64,000 bases of DNA from Clusia tigrina (Eukaryota; Arthropoda; Insecta; Diptera; Clusiidae). The notes below the pieces were generated by a model. The model saw only the letters and a program-made list of their open reading frames with translations. It did not search any database and was not told the DNA's origin. A program made the translations under genes and the position numbers. Below, piece by piece: positions 35,847 through 46,920 of the stretch. The stretch's first letter is position 1, and every line of letters begins with the position of its first letter. The stretch spans positions 323,192,531 to 323,256,530 of the forward strand of contig OV050030.1 of assembly GCA_920105625.2 (NCBI GenBank), read 5' to 3'.

Positions 35847-37114
35847 TCGGGTTTTTCAACAAAACCGGTTTTAGATATCAGTGAAATTCTTTATTCCTGT
35901 GAAAGTGCGATCGATGCCATTATGTATTTAACTCGATTTCTTTTGCATGGCCACCACGGGCACGCTTGCAGAAGTCCAGACGCTGAACCCAATTTTCAAC
36001 GGTTTTCAAGCAATAATCGGCCGATACTGCTGCAATTTCACGTCCGATATTCGTACGAAGTTCATCAATCGTCGCTGGCTTGTTGGCATAGACCATAGAC
36101 TTGACGTAGCCCCACAGGAAATAATCTAACGGCGTCAAATCGCACGACCGAGGCGGCCAATCGACTGGGCCATTTCGTGAGATAACACGTTCACCAAACT
36201 TGGTTTGCAGTAAATTGATTGTGACGTTCGCTGTGTGGCTTGTGGCGCCATCCTGTTGCAACCACATGTCCTCCAAGTCCATATTATCCAATTGCGGCCA
36301 AAAATATTCGGTTATCATTGAACGGTAGCGATTCGCATTCACAGTAATGTGCCGGTCTTGCTCATCACGGAAGAAGTACACCCCAATGACGCCGCCGGCC
36401 CATAAACCGCACCAAACCGTAATTTTTTCGGGATGCAATGATGACTCATGGAGTACGTGTGGATTGCTGTCTAACCAATAACGCATATTTTGCTTATTGA
36501 CGAAGCCATTCAGCCAGTAATGAGCCTCATCGCTGAAGATGATTTTCCGATGAAAATCCGAATCATTTTCAAGTTGTTGCTCAGCCCAATTCACGAACAT
36601 ACGACGCTTATGGTGGTCAAGCGGCTTCAGTTCTTGCGTCAATTTGATCTTGTAAGGATGTAGGCCAAGATCTTTTCGCAAAATTCGCCACAACGACGTC
36701 ACAGAGATGCCCAACGCTTGAGAACGACGTTTGAGAGCCACATTTGGGCTTTCTTGAACTGAAGCCTCAGCGACAGCAATATTCTCGACACTACGGGCAC
36801 TTCTTTGTCTCACTGGCACGGGAACATTTTGTACTGTGCCTGTGGATTCAATTTTTTTCACTAGACGCTCAATTGTTGATCTGCTAGGACAATTATGACG
36901 ACCATAAATTGGACGTAGCTCTTAAAGTTGAGGCGACTGACTCCGAATTTCGGTAGTAAATTTTAATAATTTCGACTCGTTGTTGGCTCATATATCTTTG
37001 CATGATGAAATGGCAAACCTTACTGAAGAAAAATGTCAAAAGAGCGGGAAAAATATGGAGTCGTTTGCTGTCACTATCGATATACTTTTGTAGCGTTTCT
37101 TTTGAAAAATCCTT
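35847..37114 (-). mobile_element. Mariner-type (Tc1/mariner superfamily) transposon, complete
   Basis: 1,268 bp flanked by TA at 35845-35846 and 37115-37116. Imperfect inverted ends share GG(G/A)TTTTTCAA. Removing the element and one TA rejoins the G2 RT frame without a break, which fixes both borders. Confidence 0.88.
35920..37020 (-). pseudogene. Mariner-type transposase (DUF4817-like N-terminus)
   Basis: The N-terminal part starts MSQQRVEIIKIYYRNSES (about 36990) in frame 37126-36893, then a one-base frameshift near 36890, then a 313-residue frame to 35920. Catalytic blocks: IIFSDEAHYWLNGF (D), MWLQQDGATSHTA (D) and RSCDLTPLDYFLWGY (D), with 36 residues between the last two Asps by my count. 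HTH part: RRSQALGISVTSLWRILRK. Only the frameshift seems to disable it. Confidence 0.85.
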
Positions 37115-37116
37115 TA

Positions 37117-37400
37117 TATCCAGCACGTCATCTAAACGAGATAGTGGAAACTTTTCATCTACTCTTTTTGTTTAGTACTCTAAAGTCAACAACCGATCTC
37201 CATTTCTTCTCATCATTATCACTCTTTTTAGGTACAACCAGTAGGGGAGAATTGTAAGGACTAACAGATGGTTCAATAATGTCATTTTGTAGAAGTTCGT
37301 AAACTTGTTGATCTATCTCATCTTTTTGTACATTTGGTAGCCTATAATTTCTTATATATACTGGAGTGTTGTTTATGGTGAATATGCTTTGCTCAAAAAA
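37117..37400 (-). pseudogene. G2 RT, first blocks
   Basis: Minus-strand sequence gives the RT entry blocks around LLVVPKKSDNDEKKWR and VVDFRVLN, up to LDDVLD at the mariner insertion. It overlaps the end of the protease frame. Small frameshifts occur near 37160 and 37400. Confidence 0.75.
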
Positions 37401-37401
37401 A

Positions 37402-38140
37402 TTATTTACTGATAAAGTTTCTCCTTCTAAATAAAAAAATATCTTGATATTTGCGACATATGTCGACTATTGAATTTTTCTCTTTGCTAGCAGTGTCGAG
37501 TTTTAGAAGATCATTGATTTCTGAAAATCTATAATTACTATTGCTTGTTGTATTTCTATTTCTTGCTACAATATAAAAATTTGCTACAGGTTGTACTGTG
37601 AGCGAAATATGTTCCAATGTGACTTCTGTGCTTGTGGTATTGATAATCGCGATGTGTTTATGTCCATCTCTGGGTATCAAAGTATTGGCTATAAAAACAC
37701 CCTTTGCTATTTCCCTGCAGTCTACTAAACTGTCCTCTGCTATTTGCACTGACAGAGCGTGCAGTACCTCACTTCTTGGTTGTATAGAGATCGTCTTAGC
37801 TATTTTTAGCTGTGTGTTTATTGGTAATGTAACTTGCTCATCATTTATGTGCATTTGTAGTGCGCACGTTTCATAGTCTAATTTACATTGGTGTTTTAAT
37901 AGAAAATCCCTTCCTAGTATACCATTTGCTGCTATAGGTATTGCATTGTTAATCACATGAAGTTTATGTGTTATTATTTGATTATCTAAAATTAACTCTG
38001 TTTCTACTAAATCTAATGTAGATGTTACCTTATTAAATTTTCCCTTAATCGAAATGCACTTCTTATCACCTATAGTTGTTGGGCTGACATATTCTTGTTG
38101 TATCAATGAAATGTCTGCTCCCGTATCTATTAAAAATTTC
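37402..38140 (-). pseudogene. G2 protease and linker
   Basis: The active site FLIDTGADISLIQQE lies just before the first Met of frame 38106-37402. GILGRDFLLKHQCKLDYE follows. The remaining about 120 residues are a linker towards RT. Upstream of the active site, stops near 38150 and a short AT run show decay. Compared with G1 the active-site Gly is kept. Confidence 0.85.
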
Positions 38141-38447
38141 TAGTTTCTATTCCTTACTTTTATATATATATATAATTACTGTTCGTGTCTAAATTTACTG
38201 AGTTTATTACGTGCTCAGCAATTTCGCTGTGTGCCCCAGACACTCTTGGCCGGGGGTAAGTCAGTTTCCCTGCCAACCGTTGTTTTGATTGTATTGTCGC
38301 TTATTGTAGTTGTTGCAATTTTGGTGCGACTAGTTATCATGGTTATTTTGGTATCTGTTTGTCTTTTCATACCGCAGTTTGTTATTGTTGTAATTTCGAT
38401 GCGACTGTCTGTCCCGTTCTTTTTGGTTTCTGTTCGTATTTTCGTAC
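38140..38447 (-). pseudogene. G2 gag, C-terminal Asn/Arg-rich part
   Basis: The minus-strand frame from 38447 is rich in Asn, Arg and Gln (words such as NRNQKERDRQ and HRNYNNNK). It continues the frame that ends at 40322 on the other side of the Transib-like insertion. The composition matches the G1 gag tail. Confidence 0.65.
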
Positions 38448-38499
38448 CGTCGCACAGTGGGCGAAAAGGCTCATCTAGCGGCGTTTAATTAATAGCGCT

Positions 38500-38900
38500 T
38501 AGGGACAATTTTTTTTTGTTTGTGTAATATTTTTTTTTAGTTGAAAATAGATAAAGTTACAATGTCGAACCAAAAAAAAAGTTTTTGAAAATATACTTAT
38601 ATATTTTTTTTTTGTGAAAGTTGCAACTTTTTTTCATATTATAGACATTGCTTATTTCATTCAAGAAAACATGATAAAGTTAATATATTTAATGTTTCAC
38701 ATTTTTTTGGGCTAAAAATATATTAAACTTTAATACTAAAAACAGTTTATGTTTTAAAAATTTATTTATTTATTTACTTTTTAATTTTTTTTTCTGTTGA
38801 AATAAGTATTTTTGGCTTTATTCAGTCTTCATATACATATTTCAGTTGTGTTCATAACAAAAATTTAATTATAATGCAAAAAAAAAAATTACAATACTAA
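38500..38900. other. Transib-like subterminal AT-rich region
   Basis: Homopolymer-rich AT sequence between the left inverted end and the gene remnant; no gene seen. Confidence 0.6.
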
Positions 38901-38922
38901 TAACAATACTAATAACAGTTTT

Positions 38923-39701
38923 TCATTCCGATTCGGAACTACTACATGAATCTAAGGTGCAAGGTACACAATTTTTTGACAAAAGTTGTAAAATATCATT
39001 ATCGACATCCTTCTTTTTTGAGTTGCCTTGTGGTTTGCGTAAATTTGAAATCAAGGGATCTGATGAACACAAAAGCGCATGCATTAAGTCCTCCATGGTA
39101 TTTAATCGGGATGTCTTTCGCGTATGGTGCTCACGGAAATTGCGGTAATCTTTATTCCGGGCTTCTAACGCTTCTTCCGACATTTTTTATATTGGAAGTG
39201 GTGATACTTTAATTATATCGGCTCCATGTATTAAGATTTTATGTATGGAACACGGCATATAAAATCAAGGATACTGTGTGATAAAAAGTTCTGCGGTCTG
39301 TAAAGCATATTGCCTAAAAGATTCAATATCGATTTGGTGCCCACAAGCAATCGAGCGTAAAATGACACTGAATCTGTAAATTCGCTCTTCATTCCCTCCG
39401 GTTATTTCGGATGCTAATTTTGGGTCTCTGAAAAATCGCCTGGCTGTATTGCCGTTATTGGTGTTGCCGCAACCAGCCAGTGGGATATCAGCAAGCAAAG
39501 ACATTTTTCTTTTTAAACCTTATCGGGTCTTCCACGTTTAGTCAGTGGATTAACTAATAAAAGTTGTTCGTCTAACCACTCCTTGTTGTTTTCTTCAAAT
39601 TTGTGGCTGCTTCTGTGGTTGAATTTCCATTTCTCAGTCAATTTTGCTACAAAATTTCTAATTTTTTTCCTTATTAGAATGATTTCGTAAGCATCATACA
39701 T
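38923..39701 (-). pseudogene. Transib-like transposase remnants
   Basis: Three frames: 39701-39513 (WLDEQLLLVNPLTKRGRP, an N-terminal-like part), 39504-39265 (GCGNTNNGNTARRFFRD, AEITGG-like region, IACGHQIDIESF) and 39183-38923 (SEEALEARNKDYRNFREHHT, LLCSSDPLIS). The last two fit the C-terminal half of a family of insect transposase-like proteins that I associate with Transib. The catalytic middle is missing between 39513 and 39504. Family naming is from memory and supported mainly by the element ends. Confidence 0.6.
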
Positions 39702-40300
39702 GTTGATATTAATTATATTATTAAATATATGACTTTCAACTGCAGAACAAATAAACTTCTCGTCTGAGCACCGACATTGTTCATAAAAAAAGCCATATCA
39801 TGTAAAGTTGCGGGTGAGTGCAGATGATTTGGATAGATTACAATCATAAGACAACATAGTAATTTAAAATAGATATTCTAGCGAGAATACCCCCGAATAT
39901 CAGAAGTTCCGGTCCACGAAAGTCTTATTTTGGCTTTTTCAAGCAGTTAGTGGTATAGTCAACTTTAAGTATATTTTTTTCTACAACACTTAAGCACATG
40001 TCACAAAGAAAAATTTTTTTATTTAATACATACCTCTAACTATAAATAAACCCACTTTTCTTTCACTTAATTGAGACAAATGCAACTTTAGAGAAAATTT
40101 GTCAATGAAAAGAAAACACGTTAAAGCTTAGTGATGCACCGGCTGAAACATATGTTGTGTTTGACAACTCACAGCTGGTCAACTAGATCATGTCAATCAA
40201 AATAGAATCGATACATAAGTACAGTGGGATATTAGTAATCAATAGAGACACAATTTTGGTGTAATTAAACACTTTGAAAATTGAATTAAAGGACGCTAGA
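39702..40300. other. Transib-like right non-coding region
   Basis: Between the N-terminal remnant and the right inverted end. No frame longer than 60 codons that I can support. Confidence 0.6.
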
Positions 40301-40326
40301 TAGACCATTTCGCCCTCTGTGCGTCG

Positions 40327-40391
40327 TACGCTATTGTTATTGTAATTTCGTTGCCGGTTCATGCTGAAATTATGCGGTCTACTATACTGTA
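40327..40391 (-). pseudogene. G2 gag segment between two insertions
   Basis: Only 65 bp of G2 separate the Transib-like and the 40392-43422 elements. Read minus it gives FSMNRQRNYNNNSV, the same Asn/Arg-rich gag tail as on the far side of the Transib-like element. Confidence 0.7.
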
Positions 40392-40428
40392 TCGCACCCT
40401 AAATACAAAAGGGACACATCTCAAGATT

Positions 40429-41095
40429 CTCAAATTTTCAGGAGAGCCAAAAAACTATTTATGTAAAAATGATTATGATTTTAAAAAAAATAATAATTCT
40501 ATTAAGAAAAAAGTCAATTTTGAAGAAGGTTTAGCTATGCTTTTTTTAATTTATATTGTATTTATGGAAATAAAAAAACTTTTTGAGTTATGATTCTTTA
40601 ACTGAAATTTTTTTCGTTTGACCAGTGATATTATCTCAAGTTGTAGCTCTTTAACTGACAAGTTGCATTAATTTTGTAAGTTTCCTATTCGCAAACTGAA
40701 AAAGGCTGAAAAATAAGAAAATTCACTATAATAATAAAAATTTCTGTTGTAATCGAAACATCATAAGTGTTTTAAATTAAAGCTTTATTCATGTCATTAG
40801 CAGAAATTAAAGTAGCACAAAGTTGCTCATTGTAATAAAAAAAAATACTTTTCAAAATTTAGAGTTTTTAAATGTTATTGTAACTAAGTAATTAATAAGT
40901 GTTTGTAATATGACTCGTAAAATTTGTTGGGAATATGATTTTTATTTACAAGTTCTTTTATGTGCTTTTGCTTTATTTGTGGAAGTGATAGCCTTTCCGA
41001 ATAAATCGTGCATAAGCTAAAATTCTTAATGTAAAAAAGTTGTTAAGGATTTTAATAGCAGCAAAATAAATGACATTCAAAAAGCTTATCAATAC
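40429..41095. other. 3' non-coding region of the unclassified transposon
   Basis: AT-rich, A/T homopolymers, one plus-strand frame (40351-40593) that crosses the inverted repeat and looks fortuitous. No gene supported. Confidence 0.6.
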
Positions 41096-42976
41096 TTACT
41101 TGATGCAACTCCAAGACTTAAAAGGCTTCAAGTCGTTCCTTACACAAACTTTCTGAAAATTGGTTTCTTTATAAGATGTTTTATAAAAAAAAGAATTGGA
41201 ATTTTCTTTATTAATATGGAGGACTTTAATATTACGCCATATAACTTTCTGATTGTCTTCATTTATGGAAAAATTTTGACCCCACTCTTCTTGTAGGGAC
41301 TTTAAATCATAAAACGCTTCAAGTGATAATTCCCGAACTTTATATGGTGGGCCAGTCTTTTTAGCAGTTGCTATGAGGCTTGTGCATTGGTCTGGCGTAT
41401 ATATGGGATTGCTACTAAAATGCCTTTTTACTTGCTTTTCAATAACGCTGTGTACATTGTCTTCTTCGTTTTGAGAGTGACCTTTAATAAGATATTTATG
41501 CGAAATACTTCGCAGATTATACTTATGTATAGCATATGCATACATTGAAAGTATGTACCTGTTTTTTTGTTCTCCACAGCAGTTGTCAGAATAGAAAATC
41601 AAATCTAAATCTTCAGCATTTTTTGCCTTTTGTACCAGATTCTGAATATAGAAAATCACACAGCTTCCGATCTCATTACTCCCGCGTTTTCCTTCAACTT
41701 CAGTCCAAAAACAGCATTCTACATACTTGGCGCTGAGATCACTAACAGTGAAATTGTAGCAGTTAATTTTATTTTTGTAGTAAAAACAAGAAGTAAAGCC
41801 TTTTGGCAATTGTAAAACAGCTTGTAAGTCATACACAGCTACATTGCTTTTTGCCTTATCAACATCATTTTATCTTCTGCATAGCAGCTTTTCTTCTTGG
41901 TGTGTAGTGTAATCTCTCAATCTCTGATCAAATCTCTTTTTTATTTTCATCTGCATTTAGGAAAGACTCAAAGAGATCATACTGATCTTTTTTTGGTTTG
42001 AAAAAGCCAATGTTGAATTCTGTGCTAAATATTCTATAAAACATAATTTTACTTCCAAATTCTAAGTTTTCAGCTTCACGAAATTTTAAGATCTGTAATA
42101 CTTTTACTGTTTTCAATGAATTCACGCGAGGTTTTAGCACTTAAGTAAAGAGACTCGATTCTTGGAATCTTTTGAATAAATACTGTTTTTGATTTCAGGG
42201 CTTACTGCGTTATGATTGTTATGCTTTCCATGGAGGTCAGGCTCAACGAAACCTTCTTTGTTCTTTTTTTAAATTAATGTTGTGATTGCTTTGTTACTTA
42301 TATCAAGAGGTTCTTTAAAAAAGGTCTTACACACTCTAATAAGCTCTGAGTTGACCTCAAGGAAAAAAGCATTATTAAGTTCGCGGAGCCTACCTGTGCA
42401 GGTGTTTCTGTATTTTGGTTTAATTGCTTTCATGTGGTTAGCTATAAACTCTCTCTGTCTTTGCAAGTCACTCAAATTCCAATATTCTACAAATATTTGA
42501 AGGCGCGTCGATTCGGGAATTTGTTCATTGCATCGAAACAGGCACTTTGATTCGCAGGGTGGCCTGTTGTTTCTTTTTTTTTTTGATTTTGAAAGTGATG
42601 TATAAGAGAGTCCGGCGTTTCTTAAAGATTTTTGTTTCAGTTGTTTCTTGTTTTTAAATGTATATCTACTACGTGTTCTCTTCCTATTTAATATTTGTAC
42701 ACCTTCTTGTGAGCTTTCTTCCGAGGTGCTGCTTTTAGTTGCTTCAGACCCACAAAATGCACTCCCAGAGTCGCTAAATGCATCTACACTGCTATGATCC
42801 TTATGACTAGATATGTTGGAATCAGTTTCCATTGTATCTGACAGATGTCCAAGTTTTGGACACGACATGTTTGAATCAGTTTCCACTATTGTTGAATAAT
42901 GTTCAAGGTTCGGGCACGTCATTTTCATCGAAAAGCCCACAACTGAAAATAAAATTTTGCATTGAAAATAATGCAA
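41096..42976 (-). pseudogene. Orphan transposase-like protein (DUF7869-type, from memory)
   Basis: Three frames read as one protein of about 600 residues. N-terminal part 42976-42269: acidic/Ser-rich start, KKKRNNRPPCESKCLFRC, NLSDLQRQREFIANH and IRVCKTFFKEPLDIS. Middle 42140-41928: MFYRIFSTEFNIGFFKPKKDQ. C-terminal part 41836-41096: MYDLQAVLQLPKG, YNFTVSDLS, IFYSDNCCGEQKNRYI and ISHKYLIKGHSQNEEDNVHS followed by VIE. The acidic residues D, SDN and ED/E suggest an RNase H-fold nuclease core. Frameshifts near 42250 and 41850 and a stop near 41910 break it. The Cys-rich N-terminal block could bind zinc. Confidence 0.7.
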
Positions 42977-43385
42977 GATTTAACAAAAGAAATGCACAAT
43001 ATGCAAACAAACAAATGGCTAATACCAACATAATTAACAAATGAAGCTGTCTCCTTTAAAATAAAAACAAGATTAACGATAATCACGATTATTTTATCAA
43101 AACAGAACATAAGAAAATAATGTACCACAAAATGTATAATTTTTTGCAGTAATAGGGGTATAAATCAATATAACGCTCTTTATGCGTAACGAAACTGATC
43201 AGTTGTTCTTGAGCATATCAACGCAACTAAAAATAGTCTCTCTCTTGGAGAAGCAACGCAATTAACATAAAAACAGACTTAACGGTATTTTTCCAGTAAA
43301 AGAAGATAGCAATGAGAGAGAAATTTTGTAAGTAGATGGAGATGTGGAAAATGAATTCATTTATGGGAAAAAGTCATTTTTGGAA
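42977..43385. other. 5' non-coding region of the unclassified transposon
   Basis: Lies between the gene start and the right inverted repeat. No further exon recognised, though a short non-coding exon or promoter would be expected here. Confidence 0.55.
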
Positions 43386-43422
43386 AATCTTGAGTTATGT
43401 CCCTTTTGTATTTAGGGTGCGA

Positions 43423-43510
43423 TATGGTGTACTTTCTGCTTCTACGAGTAATTCTGTTGCTATTTGGATGGATTCTGTTAATGTCTGCGGGTATTACTGT
43501 GTTAAGTTAA
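43423..43510 (-). pseudogene. G2 gag, segment before the insertions
   Basis: The minus-strand frame contains PQTLTESIQIATELLVEAES, the gag helix block also seen in G1 (about 24350). It is cut at 43510 by an AAGTTAAGTTAAGCTAAG run and a TA array. Confidence 0.65.
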
Positions 43511-43521
43511 GTTAAGCTAAG

Positions 43522-44690
<1,169 letters not shown>

Positions 44691-46920
44691 GTTAGAGGGT
44701 TCAATGGCAAGACGCCATTGAGCAATAACTAACTGTGAGCCAGAGAAAGGCGAAGAAAGGCTGATTGCAAGAAAAATGCAGTTGGTTTGAGTTGCCAACT
44801 GGAAACTGATTTGTTTAATTCCCGAGCAGGGTTTTTATATAATTTCTTTGAGTTACAAATTCGATAACAATTCTCGATTATTCTAATTTGTTTATGTCTA
44901 ATCCCTTTCGCTTAATTCCCTTAAACCTTCTATTTAAAAACCACAATTCCCTTAAACCTTCTATTTAAAATCCAACCTTTTAGAAAATTAAGTCTTTGTC
45001 AGATCATAATTCCTGACATCTTTTATAGTAATGGACTTCAAAAAATTTCGACCTCTTTCAAAAACGCTAGTTGATTCGAAGATCCAGTAAACATGGAAAT
45101 ATAATTATTGCTATTAAAAATATTATTATTATTATTAAGTGTTCATTTAAGTCGATGTAAAATCCGAAGTATTGTGAAGGCTTGTAAATGTTGCTACTCT
45201 AAACGCTTAAGAATCAACTGTTTTCAGAATAAAACACTTCGTTGCAAGTACCAATAAGATAGAACTTGACCAGGAAACACTAACAAGGTAAAAGCCTTTT
45301 GATTCACAATTTTTCTTTAGTAAAAAGTTTCCATTTTAAGGAAAAAATAACGTAGCTCTTTTATTCAATCTTAGTTTTTGCCATTATTGCCAAATTTTTA
45401 ATTAAATACATCTTAATGCTATTACCCTCTTGGTCTATCTTGGCTTTGGCTGCTTATATGGAAATTCCCGTTTGTTTTTTAAAATGCGGCAATTTATAAC
45501 CAATCAATGTTAGTGGTGAATACTTACAATTATTCAGCGTTGGAAAATTCACAAACAAAAATTGATGAAATAATTTTTATAACTATGAGCTTGTGTGTAA
45601 TAAATAAAATTTATTTCTTAAATAAACTTTATTAACGTATTTATATTTCGAATTAAATAAAATATATCTAAAGTGAAAATTATTAGTGAAATAGTGTGGT
45701 CTGTTATTTATATTTACGAGAATTCAAAAGTGATTCAGATAATATTGCAATAGATGAAGCTAAAAGAAGACTAGCAACTAAGGCCTTCGACTCAAAGAGA
45801 AAAAGATTTACAAAAGAAGCATTTCGCATGAGGTCGTGACTGTGAGACAAATTTTTTTTATTTTAAAACATGTTTCTTTATCACTCGTCCTTAACACTTG
45901 TCTGAGGTAGTAAAAAAATAATAATAAAATTTAAAATTTTATCTGCCTCAAGGAGCATTTTAGCTACGTAAAGTCAATTTGAGATAAAATCACATATCCT
46001 TCGCTTACAATTAATTTAAATTAGATATAAAAGTGTAACTGCAACATTTATTTAATATTTCGCAATATAAACGAACACCTTCAACACAGTTATAAATTAA
46101 CAGTAACAAAAAAGGTTCTTAAAATTTTGTTTTCTTCACATGGAAGTTCTTTCGCAACCATAAAATAGTTTTAATTGATTAGAAAAGACAAATAATAAGC
46201 TGAATTGCAGTACTGAGTTCATTTAATGTTATATTTTTTCATTAATATTTCAGTATATTGATAATAATATGAATTTACAACCTACTACAAAATTATGTAC
46301 TTCGGTAACACTCTTTTGTAATAGGAGTAAAAATGGTGTATAAGTATTTTATTCACCGAGGCCACTTGTGCTAACAGACCTCGGTGAAAAATGAGATTCT
46401 CGCATACTATTGCAAATCCATTTTGCATTGATTTTGTTGTTGGATTCGGCAAGCTGCGTATCTATTGGTAATCTATGTTCTCATTTTCTGTGCTGAAGCT
46501 AGTGTGGAGTGTTATAGAGCGTTTTGTGAAATTAAAATTTATATTAAATACTGGACTTAACAAAATTTCTAGGAATTTGCAGAAACGAATTTTATATTAT
46601 GTATACGATATAACAAATACGTCATAGTATATTTTAAATTTATTAAATTAAAAGAAGCATTTTATTTTTATTTCTTTCTTTTTTATTGGATACGCTACTC
46701 CCGAGCGTAACCCAAATATATATATTATCAATAATTAACTTAACTGGAACAATTCATTCCAAAGTAAAATGAAATATAAATTATAAAAGAAAGTTGTTTA
46801 TACAAATAAAATAATAAAGTTATAATATTATAGAAGTGGATAATTTATACAATTAAAATTAAAATTAAAATATATAACAAAACAATAAATAATAAGATAA
46901 ATACAGATCACAATATATGA
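44691..46920. other. About 2.2 kb without recognisable gene
   Basis: AT-rich with many stops in all frames. It contains a direct duplication (44914-44939 and 44945-44970, AATTCCCTTAAACCTTCTAT and following bases), a 10-bp perfect hairpin at 46352-46388, and one short plus-strand frame around 45719-45839 rich in Lys/Arg (IDEAKRRLATKAFDSKRKRF) with no clear identity. Confidence 0.45.
46352..46388. repeat. Perfect 10-bp hairpin
   Basis: TTCACCGAGG (46352-46361) and CCTCGGTGAA (46379-46388) are exact reverse complements with a 17-nt loop. GC-richer than its neighbourhood. No function shown. Confidence 0.8.

Larger units (their letters stand above)
38453..40321 (-). mobile_element. Transib-like DNA transposon, internally deleted
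   Basis: Inverted ends CACAGTGGGCGAAAAGG (38453) and CACAGAGGGCGAAATGG (rc, from 40321) share a further ATCTAGCG and TTTAATT. A 5-bp CGTCG lies at 38448-38452 and again at 40322-40326. Removing the element and one CGTCG restores the gag frame of G2. The CACAGTG end and a 5-bp GC-rich duplication are the Transib/RAG signature. At 1,869 bp it is shorter than the roughly 3 kb I recall for full elements. Confidence 0.8.
40392..43422 (-). mobile_element. Unclassified TIR DNA transposon with orphan RNase H-like gene
   Basis: Ends are 37-bp inverted repeats with two mismatches: both begin TCGCACCCTAAATACAAAAG and continue GGACA, then differ at two bases, then CTCAAGATT (40392-40428 and 43386-43422). 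TA flanks each end (40390-40391, 43423-43424). G2 gag sequence lies on both sides. Length 3,031 bp. A single decayed gene occupies the inside. I cannot place it in a named superfamily; the TA duplication and gene type together are unfamiliar. Confidence 0.8.
33123..43510 (-). mobile_element. Ty3/gypsy element G2, host of nested insertions
   Basis: Minus-strand order: gag (43510-38140), protease, RT, RNase H, integrase (to 33390) and a cut 3' LTR (33323-33123). Three DNA transposons interrupt it, at 40392-43422, 38453-40321 and 35847-37114, and the LTR is cut by Tc1 at 33122. Pol is otherwise nearly open. Gag continues into a TA array at 43510; the 5' LTR was not found. Confidence 0.85.

Noticed and set aside
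40351..40593. 80-codon plus-strand ORF
   Set aside because: It starts in G2 gag and runs across the terminal inverted repeat of the 40392 element, so it is accidental.
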